A stretch of DNA of 64,000 bases, from contig CAZUDO010000127.1 in the NCBI GenBank assembly GCA_964618895.1, positions 1 through 64,000 of the forward strand. Direction: 5' to 3'. A model generated the notes under the pieces. The model saw only the letters and a program-made list of their open reading frames with translations. It was not told the DNA's origin and made no database searches. The first letter of the stretch is position 1, and each line of letters starts with the position of its first letter. The translations under genes and the position numbers were made by a program. Shown here piece after piece: positions 57,241-64,000 of this stretch. Source of the stretch: CAZUDO01 sp964618895 (GTDB lineage Bacteria > Desulfobacterota > Binatia > DP-6).

Positions 57241-58061
57241 TCCCTGGCCTCCTCGCCGATGCCGGCATTCACCCATAGGCCCCAGCGCTTGAGGAGCCGC
57301 CGGCGGGTGCGGATGGCCGGGTCGAGCTTCACGATGCCCGTAGTCCTGTGGGTGAGTGCTGCCGCGACGATGGCCGGCGAGTCCAGTTCGAGTCCCTCGG
57401 CGAGGAACCCGAGTCGCTTGAAGGCGGCGCCCGTCCCGATGGCTTCGAGTTCGGCGGTGAGCTTCTCCGGACGCCACGACTTGCTCTCGCGGTGCGCCCG
57501 GAGGATGTCGGCCAACTGCCGTACGCCGCCGAGCCAGGCGGGATTGACGAGAGCGTCGGCGATCGTCCGCTCCGGGCCGGAGAGCAGCACGCGCTCACTC
57601 CCGCGCCACGTCGTGCCGACGCCTTCGAGCCGGCGCCGTGGCACCTGGGCGAGCTGGAACTCGGCGCCGGCGATGTCCAGCTTCGAGCGCCGCACGCGCG
57701 TCGCCGTGGCCACGAACGTCGAGCGGAAGATCTGATCGGTCAGGCCCCAGTGCTCGGCCGCGGTCCAGCCGGCGATGTAGCACGGCGAGAAGAGTTCGTT
57801 GGCGAGAAGCCACGGGTCTTCGACGACGCCACTCGTGCGGGCCTCGGCTTCGAGCGGCAGCACGAGGTAGAGCCCGCGTCGCAGGCGCTTGAGCCAGCCG
57901 CGGCGGGTCAGACCTGAGAGGACGCCGGAGGTTGCTCTGGGGGTCATGCTGAGGGCGCCGGCTGCGCGTGAGAGCGTCAGGACGCCGCCGCGGGCGCTTC
58001 TCGAAAGGGCTCGCAGCGTCCGGCGGTCGCGGTCGTCGGCTGTGGGGTATGGTGTCGCCAT
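57237..58061 (-). CDS. AbiEi-like type IV antitoxin/transcriptional regulator
   Basis: About 274 residues. An N-terminal winged helix-turn-helix (RRTLRALSRSARGGVLTLSRAAGALSMT...VLSGLTRRGWLKRLRRGLYLVLP) is followed by the AbiEi C-terminal domain (PCYIAGWTAAEHWGLTDQIFR, PERTIADALVNPAWLGGVRQLADIL). AbiEi proteins neutralise AbiEii indirectly and repress their own operon by binding inverted repeats. The ATG at 58061 is preferred because the codon at 58082 falls in the predicted -10 box. Its toxin partner downstream is broken. The inverted repeat 58063-58123 is the likely operator. Confidence 0.85.
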   Translation of the reverse strand: MATPYPTADDRDRRTLRALSRSARGGVLTLSRAAGALSMTPRATSGVLSGLTRRGWLKRLRRGLYLVLPLEAEARTSGVVEDPWLLANELFSPCYIAGWTAAEHWGLTDQIFRSTFVATATRVRRSKLDIAGAEFQLAQVPRRRLEGVGTTWRGSERVLLSGPERTIADALVNPAWLGGVRQLADILRAHRESKSWRPEKLTAELEAIGTGAAFKRLGFLAEGLELDSPAIVAAALTHRTTGIVKLDPAIRTRRRLLKRWGLWVNAGIGEEARE

Positions 58062-58062
58062 G

Positions 58063-58076
58063 GGGTATACTCTAGC
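58063..58076 (-). promoter_or_regulatory. operator arm 1 (GGGTATACTCTAGC) at the AbiEi-like gene start
   Basis: GGGTATACTCTAGC (plus strand) lies just upstream of the ATG at 58061. It pairs with GCTAAAGTATACCC at 58110-58123, the reverse complement with one mismatch. Arm 1 falls at the predicted transcription start. Typical of AbiEi autoregulation. Confidence 0.6.
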
Positions 58077-58080
58077 ATCC

Positions 58081-58108
58081 ATTATCCTCTGCAGGACGTT
58101 CTTTCTGT
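58081..58108 (-). promoter_or_regulatory. candidate promoter of the AbiEi-like gene
   Basis: On the minus strand GATAAT (58086-58081, 5/6 match) lies 17 bp after TACAGA (58109-58104; 3/6 match). It sits between the two operator arms, so repressor binding would block it. The -35 is poor. Confidence 0.45.
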
Positions 58109-58109
58109 A

Positions 58110-58123
58110 GCTAAAGTATACCC
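58110..58123 (-). promoter_or_regulatory. operator arm 2 (inverted copy) upstream of the AbiEi-like gene
   Basis: GCTAAAGTATACCC, the inverted counterpart of 58063-58076, differing at one position. Centre-to-centre distance of the arms is about 47 bp. Confidence 0.6.
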
Positions 58124-58165
58124 ATCGTGCGTCCTGAGCAGAACATTAACTTGCTCGTAATCAGC

Positions 58166-58186
58166 GATTTCACGCCAGGTGAAATC
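58166..58186 (+). promoter_or_regulatory. operator repeat 1 (GATTTCAC-N5-GTGAAATC)
   Basis: A perfect inverted repeat with 8-bp arms and a 5-bp spacer (GCCAG), about 85 bp upstream of the next operator and of the ATG at 58272. Its left part, ATTTCACGCCA, recurs exactly at 58262-58272. The stretch 58081-58271 is visibly AT-rich in an otherwise GC-rich window. Confidence 0.65.
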
Positions 58187-58219
58187 AAGCAATTCAAGCA
58201 AGTGATGACCAGTCGATCC

Positions 58220-58225
58220 AATAAT
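58220..58225 (+). promoter_or_regulatory. candidate -10 box of the second AbiE module
   Basis: AATAAT lies between the two operators; transcription would start near 58232, about 40 nt before the ATG. No convincing -35 at the right distance is seen. Confidence 0.3.
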
Positions 58226-58250
58226 AAATGAGTTGAGCCAACAGATTGCA

Positions 58251-58279
58251 TGAAATAGCCTATTTCACGCCATGAGAAA
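58251..58279 (+). promoter_or_regulatory. operator repeat 2 overlapping the start codon of the second AbiEi-like gene
   Basis: TGAAATA-GCC-TATTTCA at 58251-58267 is a perfect inverted repeat; it runs into ATTTCACGCCATGAGAAA, a second, imperfect copy of the upstream operator, which contains the ATG (58272). Four ATTTCA half-sites therefore flank the leader. A repressor bound here would cover the start. Confidence 0.65.
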
Positions 58280-59390
58280 CCAGCCAGAAACAGAAATTGA
58301 GTTGTGGGAGGCGGTAAGCGCGCGGCTCTCGAAGGCAGTGCCGTGGGACTGGACCTTCGCGTCGCCCCGTCCGCGCGGAAGCCGCTGGAGTGGTGCCGAA
58401 ACGGACCCCAGGGTGGACGCGTGGCTCGAGTTCCAGATCCAGGGGGTTCGAGCACGGCTCGCGGTCGAGCTGCGACTGCGCTTCGAGCCGCGCGACGTGG
58501 AAGGCCTCGCCGAACTTGCCGGCTCGGCACGATCCCTGATCCGGCCGTCCGATCGAGTCGCCGACGCACAGAACCGCGAGGATGGCTGGCTGCTCGCCGC
58601 ACCCTTCCTGAGCCGCCGCTCCCAGGAGCTGTTGGTCAACGCCGGCTGGAACTACGCCGACGCAACCGGGAACATCCGCATCGCTCTGGATCGGCCGCCA
58701 GTCTTCGTTCAACTCCAGGGCGCGGCCAGGGACCCTTTCGGTGAAACCCGCCCGTTGCGCAGTCTGAAAGGTCCGGCCGCGGGTCGCCTGGTGCGGGCGC
58801 TGGCCGACATCCGGCCCCCCTACGGCGTGCTCGATCTGGCCGACCGGGCCGGCACGTCGGCCGCCATGGCTTCGCGCGTGGTGGCCCTGCTCGCGGCCGA
58901 AGCCATCGTCACGCGCGAGAAGCGCGGCGGGATCAAGACCGTGGACTGGAAGGCGCTGCTCGATCGCTGGTGCGAGGATTACAGCTTTGTCAAGTCCAAC
59001 CGGGTCGTGAGATACCTGGCCCTGAGGGGAAGGAAGCCCCTGCTGGAGAAGCTGCGCCGGACGCAGCGCAAGTACGCGATCACAGGAGCGATGGTGGCCG
59101 AGATCCGCAAGACGGTGGCTCCGGCGATGGTGGCTGCGATCTACTCAGCCGAACCCGAGGCCCTGGCGCGCGAATGCGAGCTCGAACCGGCGACGCGGGT
59201 GGCCGACGTGCTGATGACCGAGCCGTTCGATGCCGTGGCCTTCGAGCGGACGTGGGAGGAAGAGGGGCTGCGCTACGTTGCCTTCACGCAGGCGGCCGCG
59301 GACATGCTCACCGGCAGCGACCGCGAGCCCCAGATCGGCGCCGCCTTGATCGAATGGATGGACGCGAATCCCGATGCCTGGCGAGCCTGA
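58272..59390 (+). CDS. AbiEi-like type IV antitoxin/regulator (second module)
   Basis: A 372-residue protein. No zinc or enzyme motif; the central helix-turn-helix region is GVLDLADRAGTSAAMASRVVALLAAEAIVTREKRGG, preceded by a fold resembling COG5340/AbiEi-type antitoxins. The N-terminal ~180 residues, with AFLSRRSQELLVNAGWNYADATGNIRI, match the restriction-endonuclease-like domain seen in some such regulators (inference). It overlaps the nucleotidyltransferase start by 17 bp. Operator repeats at 58166-58186 and 58251-58279 suggest autoregulation. Confidence 0.75.
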   Translation: MRNQPETEIELWEAVSARLSKAVPWDWTFASPRPRGSRWSGAETDPRVDAWLEFQIQGVRARLAVELRLRFEPRDVEGLAELAGSARSLIRPSDRVADAQNREDGWLLAAPFLSRRSQELLVNAGWNYADATGNIRIALDRPPVFVQLQGAARDPFGETRPLRSLKGPAAGRLVRALADIRPPYGVLDLADRAGTSAAMASRVVALLAAEAIVTREKRGGIKTVDWKALLDRWCEDYSFVKSNRVVRYLALRGRKPLLEKLRRTQRKYAITGAMVAEIRKTVAPAMVAAIYSAEPEALARECELEPATRVADVLMTEPFDAVAFERTWEEEGLRYVAFTQAAADMLTGSDREPQIGAALIEWMDANPDAWRA

Positions 59391-60195
59391 TCCGCGGTAC
59401 GTTCTCGCCCGCCGCGTGCTGCTCGACGCGCTGATGGCGCTTAAGGACCATCGGGCCAACATCGTGATCATCGGCGCCCAGGCGATCTACCACTGGGCCG
59501 GGGAGGCGGATCTGCGGGTAGCGCCGTTTACTTCCGATGCCGACCTCGCCGTCGATCCGCGGGGGCTCCGGGACGAGCCGAGGCTCGACCGCGCGCTCGT
59601 GACGGCGGGCTTCGTGCGCGGCACGAATCCCGGCGCGTGGCTTGCGCCGCATGACGTGCCGGTCGATCTTCTCGTTCCGCAGGCCCTCGCACCTCGGGAA
59701 GGCCGCCGCGCCGCTCGCATTCCGCCTCACCCCGACGGCGTCGCCCGCAAGGCCGACGGTATCGAGGGCTGCGTGGTGGACACCGGGTCCGGGAGGATTG
59801 GCGCTCTGGAGCCCGGCGACGATCGGACCATCGAAGTGCGCGTCGCGGGCCCCGCGGCGATGATGGTGGCCAAGCTGATCAAGCTCGACGAGCGCGCCGG
59901 CGCACCACCGCATCGGATGGTCCCCAAGGACGCCCTGGACATCCATCGACTCCTGGTCGCCCTGAGCACCGACGAGCTCGCGAGGCGTTTCGCCACGCTC
60001 ATGGACTCCGAGATCTCCCGCCCCGTGGCGGTCCGAGCGGTCGAGATCATCGGTCGGCTGTTCCCGGGCGCGGAGGCGCTCGGCCCCTCGCTGGTCGCGC
60101 GCGCGATCGGACCGGCAGGCGAGCCCGAAGCCGAGCGGCGACGGAGCGTCGTCCTGGCGCGGGAGCTCACTGCACGACTACGGGAGATCCCATGA
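59374..60195 (+). CDS. nucleotidyltransferase-fold toxin, AbiEii/MNT-like
   Basis: A 273-residue protein of the nucleotidyltransferase superfamily. The motif GAQA at 34-37 (IVIIGAQAIYHWAG) and the metal-binding SDADL at 54-58 form the catalytic core; VDLLVPQAL supplies the third acidic position, and PAAMMVAKLIKLDER with KDALDIHRLL corresponds to the AEK..RDxxD region of AbiEii. All core elements are present, so it should be active. It overlaps the antitoxin gene upstream and drmA downstream (ATGA at 60192). AbiEii-like toxins transfer nucleotides to tRNA or GTP-related targets; target here unknown. Confidence 0.83.
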   Translation: MPGEPDPRYVLARRVLLDALMALKDHRANIVIIGAQAIYHWAGEADLRVAPFTSDADLAVDPRGLRDEPRLDRALVTAGFVRGTNPGAWLAPHDVPVDLLVPQALAPREGRRAARIPPHPDGVARKADGIEGCVVDTGSGRIGALEPGDDRTIEVRVAGPAAMMVAKLIKLDERAGAPPHRMVPKDALDIHRLLVALSTDELARRFATLMDSEISRPVAVRAVEIIGRLFPGAEALGPSLVARAIGPAGEPEAERRRSVVLARELTARLREIP

Positions 60196-63100
60196 CCGAC
60201 TCCTCGCTGGCTGCGCCCCTCGCACCACCACCCGAATCCCAGATCCGCGACGACATCGCGCGCCTTGTCCTTGGCGATCTGCGCGGCCCGCTCTCGGGCG
60301 ATCCCCGGGAGGAGTTGGTCGAGCGACCGAGCATGCGCTACATCCTCGGCACCCTGGCGCCACAGCGCGAGCTGCTGGTGCCCGAGAAGGACGAGGACCT
60401 CGCCGCGGCGGACGAGGACGATGATGCCGAGCAAGGTCCGGCCGAGTCGCCGGCGGCCGCGCGGCCGGTGCTGCTGCCGTCGTCGTTCGGGCTGAGCTTC
60501 GCGGTCGAGCGGTCGTGTCGCGCGCTGGTTGTCACCGTCCGCTGGGGCCGCTACGAGCGGGGGCCGAGTGAGACGCAGGAGACCGAGAAGGGGAATCCCA
60601 AAACCGTCTGGAAGCGCGTGCCGTTCGAGGCCACGTCTCCGCCCATCCCACTCGCGGAAGGCCCGATCGGCCCGTGGGCGCCTGATCCGGAGCGGCCCGA
60701 GGCCCAGGTGCGCGGCCGCGCGCGCGCGCACGACGACACCTGGCTCGTCACGTTGTTCCTCGTGAACGGCCAGCAGCCCCCCGACGAGCACCGCGATCAC
60801 GCCTGGCTCTTCCAGTGCCAGCTCGAAGCGCGCGCCGCCGGCGGGGCGGCGGCCATCGTGCGAAAGCCCCTTCCCGCACCGGACGCGACGCGGGTCGATC
60901 CGCTGGCGCGTGAGGAAGACCTCGAGCTCGAGATGCTCTACCGGCACGAACGCGAGTTCGCCGTCGGGCACGGCGTCGGCGCGGACTGGACCGAGACCCC
61001 GGATCGCAGCCACGCCATCGCCGTCCGCACCGAATCCGCGCCGTGGTACGACGTCCCGCGCGTGGATGCGGTCACGGCGGAGGACGAGCCCGACCTCGCG
61101 GGCGTGGAGCTCGACATGCAGGCGTTGTCGAGCCTCGCGGGCGCCGCGCTCGCCCGGGCGCTCGATCCGCTGGCTGGCGCCTACGAACGTTGGATCGAGC
61201 GCCAACGGCGCCGTGCCGAGGCGGGCGAGGATGGTCTCCCGCATCACGCCGCGGCGGCGCGACGGGCGCTCGAGAGCTGCGCTCGCGCGCTCGCCCGCAT
61301 GCGCGAAGGCCTCGCGCTGCTCGGGCGTGACGGGATCGAGGCCGAGGCGTTCCGCGTCGCGAATCGCGCCATGGCGCTGCAACGCCAGCGGGCGCGCGTC
61401 GTCGAGGATCGCCGCGCGAGCGCGGAGCTGGATGAGGAGAGGAGCGCCAGCCGGAAGCAGGACCGCTGGCATCCGTTCCAGCTCGCCTTCATCCTCCTCA
61501 ATCTCCCGGCGGTCGCGGACCTTCACCATCGGGAGCGCAGCGATCCCGAGCATGCCGTGGGGGATCTGCTGTGGTTCCCGACCGGCGGGGGCAAGACCGA
61601 GGCGTACCTTGGGCTCGCCGCCTTCACGATGGTGCTGCGCCGCCTGCAGGGCGAGGTCGCCGGGCGCCGGGGCGATTTTGGCATCGCGGTGCTGATGCGC
61701 TACACCCTCCGGCTCCTCACGGTGCAGCAGTTCCAGCGCGCGACCGCGCTGGTGTGCGCCCTCGAGGTCCTTCGCCGCGAGCGGATCGCCGGGGGCGACG
61801 CCCGATTCGGGGTGGAGCCGTTTCGGATCGGCCTCTGGGTGGGTCTGAGGACCACCCCAAACTCGACGGCGGCGAGCGCCGAGGCGGTCGAACGGGCGCG
61901 CAAGCAATCGGGGGAATACACGGGAAGCCACGCCCTCCAGCTCACCCGATGCCCCTGGTGCGGGCGTACGTTGTCGCTCAGGAGCGACGTGCGCGTCGAG
62001 CCCTATCCAGGCGGCCGGGCGCGCACCCTGGCCTCGTGCAGCGATCCACGCGGCACGTGCCCGTTCACGGCCGCGCGGTCCGAGAGTGAGGGACTCCCGA
62101 TCGTCACGGTGGACGAGGAGATCTACCGCCGGCTGCCCGCGCTCCTGATCTCGACCGTGGACAAGTTCGCCCGCATGCCCTGGGCAGGCGAGACCCAGAT
62201 GCTGTTCGGACACGTGGACGCGAAGTGCCCGCGGCACGGATTCGTGACGGCCGAGATCGAGGACGCGGGCCGCCACAAGGCCTCGGCGGCGGCGGCGGCC
62301 GTGCAGCAGCAGCCGCACGGCCCGCTGCGGCCGCCCGACCTCATCATCCAGGACGAGCTTCACCTGATCAGCGGCCCGCTCGGGAGCCTGGTCGGTCTCT
62401 ACGAGACCGCCCTCGAGGCGCTCTGCGCCTGGGAAGTGGACGGCCGTCCGGTGCGCCCCAAGCTGGTCGCCTCGACCGCGACCATCCGCCGCGCCGACCA
62501 GCAGATGCTCGACCTGTTCGCGCGACGGCTCGAGGTGTTCCCGCCCCAGGGCCTCGATGCCGCCGACAACTTCTTCGCGCGCCGTCGCGAACCCAGCGAT
62601 ACGACCCCCGGCCGCAGGTATCTCGGGATCTGCGCGACCGGCCGGCGCGTCAAGGGCACCTACATCCGGGCCTATGTGGCGGCGATGCTGGCCGCCCAGA
62701 CCCAGTACGAGAAGTGGGACGCGCTCGCCGACCCGTGGATGACGCTGGTCGGCTACTTCAACACCCTGCGCGACCTCGGCGGCATGCGGCGGGTGGTCGA
62801 GGACGACGTGCGCCAGCGCATCGAGCGCGGCGACCAACTCGGCTTCCGGCGGCGGTTGCGGCCGGAGGTGGCGGAGCTGACCTCGCGGATGCCGTCGTCG
62901 CAGATCCCGCGGGTGCTCGACCAGCTCGAGCTGCGCTTCTCACGCACGAACACCGAGGAACGCAAGGCCCGCCGCGAGCGCAAGGAGCCGGCCGGGCCGC
63001 CGCCGGTGGATGTGCTTCTCGCGACCAGCATGGTGTCGGTCGGGGTCGACGTGCCACGCCTCGGCCTCATGGTGGTGGCGGGCCAGCCCAAGACCACATC

Positions 63101-63701
63101 CGAATACATCCAGGCCACGAGCCGGGTGGGCCGCAGCCACCCGGGGCTGGTGCTGGTGGCCCTGAACTGGGCGCGTCCCCGGGATCTCTCCCATTTCGAG
63201 CGGTTCCGCCACTTCCATGCCGCCTTCTACCGCCACGTCGAGGCGTTGTCGGTGACGCCCTTCTCGCCGCGCGCGCTCGATCGCGGGCTCTCGGGCGTGC
63301 TCGTGTCGCTGGTGCGGCTCGGAAGCTCTGACCTCAATGGCAACGCCGCCGCACAGGAGTTTCAGCGCGACCACCCCGCGGTGCGCGCCGCCGTCGAGAC
63401 CATCGTCCGGCGGGTCGAGCAGGTCGTCAACGACCGCGGCCGCTCCGACGAGGTGCGCCGCATGCTCGAGATGCGCGTGGACGCGTGGAGCCGCAGCGCC
63501 CGGCAGAGCGCGTCGCAGGGGAGCCGCCTGGGCTATGAGACGCGGGCCGACAGCGCCACCGCCGGACTGCTCCAGGCGGCCGAGGTGGGCCGCTGGGACA
63601 CGTTCACGTGTCTCAATTCGCTACGCGACGTCGAACCGTCGGTAAACCTGGTGCTCGACGATTTTGGGCTCGACGATCCCGCGGAGGAGCACGCGTCATG
63701 A
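60192..63701 (+). CDS. drmA: DISARM helicase DrmA
   Basis: A 1169-residue superfamily 2 helicase. Walker A is FPTGGGKT at 462-469, the DEAH-like box is DELH at 721-724 (LIIQDELHLISGP), motif III is VASTATIRR, and the C lobe has SVGVDVPRL (949-957) and SRVGRS (977-982). A CPWCGRTLSL element suggests a structural zinc site. This architecture (N-terminal ~450-residue extension, then helicase) is DrmA. ATG 60192 overlaps the nucleotidyltransferase stop (ATGA), and its own stop overlaps the drmB start. DrmA with DrmB forms the DISARM core complex that blocks incoming DNA. Confidence 0.93.
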   Translation: MTDSSLAAPLAPPPESQIRDDIARLVLGDLRGPLSGDPREELVERPSMRYILGTLAPQRELLVPEKDEDLAAADEDDDAEQGPAESPAAARPVLLPSSFGLSFAVERSCRALVVTVRWGRYERGPSETQETEKGNPKTVWKRVPFEATSPPIPLAEGPIGPWAPDPERPEAQVRGRARAHDDTWLVTLFLVNGQQPPDEHRDHAWLFQCQLEARAAGGAAAIVRKPLPAPDATRVDPLAREEDLELEMLYRHEREFAVGHGVGADWTETPDRSHAIAVRTESAPWYDVPRVDAVTAEDEPDLAGVELDMQALSSLAGAALARALDPLAGAYERWIERQRRRAEAGEDGLPHHAAAARRALESCARALARMREGLALLGRDGIEAEAFRVANRAMALQRQRARVVEDRRASAELDEERSASRKQDRWHPFQLAFILLNLPAVADLHHRERSDPEHAVGDLLWFPTGGGKTEAYLGLAAFTMVLRRLQGEVAGRRGDFGIAVLMRYTLRLLTVQQFQRATALVCALEVLRRERIAGGDARFGVEPFRIGLWVGLRTTPNSTAASAEAVERARKQSGEYTGSHALQLTRCPWCGRTLSLRSDVRVEPYPGGRARTLASCSDPRGTCPFTAARSESEGLPIVTVDEEIYRRLPALLISTVDKFARMPWAGETQMLFGHVDAKCPRHGFVTAEIEDAGRHKASAAAAAVQQQPHGPLRPPDLIIQDELHLISGPLGSLVGLYETALEALCAWEVDGRPVRPKLVASTATIRRADQQMLDLFARRLEVFPPQGLDAADNFFARRREPSDTTPGRRYLGICATGRRVKGTYIRAYVAAMLAAQTQYEKWDALADPWMTLVGYFNTLRDLGGMRRVVEDDVRQRIERGDQLGFRRRLRPEVAELTSRMPSSQIPRVLDQLELRFSRTNTEERKARRERKEPAGPPPVDVLLATSMVSVGVDVPRLGLMVVAGQPKTTSEYIQATSRVGRSHPGLVLVALNWARPRDLSHFERFRHFHAAFYRHVEALSVTPFSPRALDRGLSGVLVSLVRLGSSDLNGNAAAQEFQRDHPAVRAAVETIVRRVEQVVNDRGRSDEVRRMLEMRVDAWSRSARQSASQGSRLGYETRADSATAGLLQAAEVGRWDTFTCLNSLRDVEPSVNLVLDDFGLDDPAEEHAS

Positions 63702-64000
63702 CCGAGACCCCGGTCGCGCGGACAGCGACTCAACGGGCCCATCTGGGGGAGGCCCGGCCGAGCCAGCTCCTCTTCACCTACGGCGTGGGCTCGATCATGG
63801 ACCTCCCGAACGTGTCGGTCATGGTCATGGGACTCGACGACTGGGACGAGACGCACACCCGGCCACTCCGCGAGCCGCGCCTGCTCGAGGCGGTCCGGCG
63901 GGTTTGCGGGGCTCAGGTGCGGGAGCTGCGCCTGCCCCCGATGCCCGAAACCCGGGTGGCGCTCCCACGGCCGGGATCGGAGGAGACCTTGATCGGCGTG
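63698..64000 (+). CDS. drmB: DISARM protein DrmB (DUF1998), N-terminal part
   Basis: The first 101 codons; the gene runs off the right edge. ATG 63698 overlaps the drmA stop (ATGA). The N-terminus RPSQLLFTYGVGSIMDLPNVSVMVMGLDDWD is characteristic of DrmB proteins. DrmB carries a DUF1998 domain later in the chain and works with DrmA; DrmC (phospholipase-D fold) is expected just downstream of the window. Confidence 0.88.
   Translation, partial: MTETPVARTATQRAHLGEARPSQLLFTYGVGSIMDLPNVSVMVMGLDDWDETHTRPLREPRLLEAVRRVCGAQVRELRLPPMPETRVALPRPGSEETLIGV

Noticed and set aside
59727..62837. 1036-codon minus-strand open frame opposite drmA
   Set aside because: Same antisense artefact; drmA carries complete helicase motifs.

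Overview
The window is GC-rich, densely packed bacterial chromosome. Shine-Dalgarno motifs are clear, starts often overlap the preceding stop (ATGA, GTGA, TTGA), and GTG and TTG starts are common. The housekeeping genes (metG, tatD, holB, mfd, ftsEX, surA) and the envelope genes (OmpA with TSP3-like repeats, secreted proteins with PNP-type/FlgD-like C-terminal sorting or adhesion modules, cupredoxin) suggest a Gram-negative, FCB-like lineage such as an uncultured Eisenbacteria or Gemmatimonadota-type organism. This placement is inference; no rRNA lies in the window. I saw no tRNA, rRNA, CRISPR array or insertion sequence.

Left part (1-29.7 kb): tatD (partial) and metG; an ECF sigma factor with a membrane-anchored partner and an ABC exporter; a PSP1/RicT-like protein; an outer-membrane barrel protein; holB; a glycosyltransferase-TPR membrane protein. 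Next is a division block, ftsE-ftsX followed by an EnvC-like degenerate LytM protein, with an S4 protein and SurA upstream of it. A LytS/LytTR two-component pair reads divergently from surA. A five-gene minus-strand run then holds a parvulin lipoprotein, an HlyD-type adaptor, a MacB-type ATPase and two FtsX-like permeases. mfd and a TlpA-like thioredoxin follow.

Middle part (29.8-47 kb): OmpA/TSP3 protein; secreted cupredoxin divergent from a second sigma/anti-sigma pair; a MoxR/DUF58/BatA set on the minus strand interrupted by an aquaporin, two tandem paralogous methyltransferases and an APC permease; an amidase; a secreted hypothetical protein; a lipoprotein with sialidase-like repeats; a secreted subtilase.

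Right part (47.1-64 kb) is a defence island. A DUF262/HNH-like protein precedes drmD (SNF2 helicase) and drmMI (N6-adenine methylase). The locus then departs from the usual drmD-drmMI-drmA-drmB order: two AbiE-type (type IV toxin-antitoxin-like) modules lie head to head between drmMI and drmA. The minus-strand module has an intact AbiEi-like antitoxin gene but a broken AbiEii-WYL-zinc-finger toxin gene. The plus-strand module (AbiEi-like regulator plus nucleotidyltransferase) looks intact, ends in an ATGA overlap with drmA, and has repeated palindromic operators at its 5' end. drmA overlaps drmB, which runs off the right edge. The inferred arrangement is a class 1 DISARM system whose downstream half is expressed from, or coupled to, an autoregulated toxin-antitoxin module.
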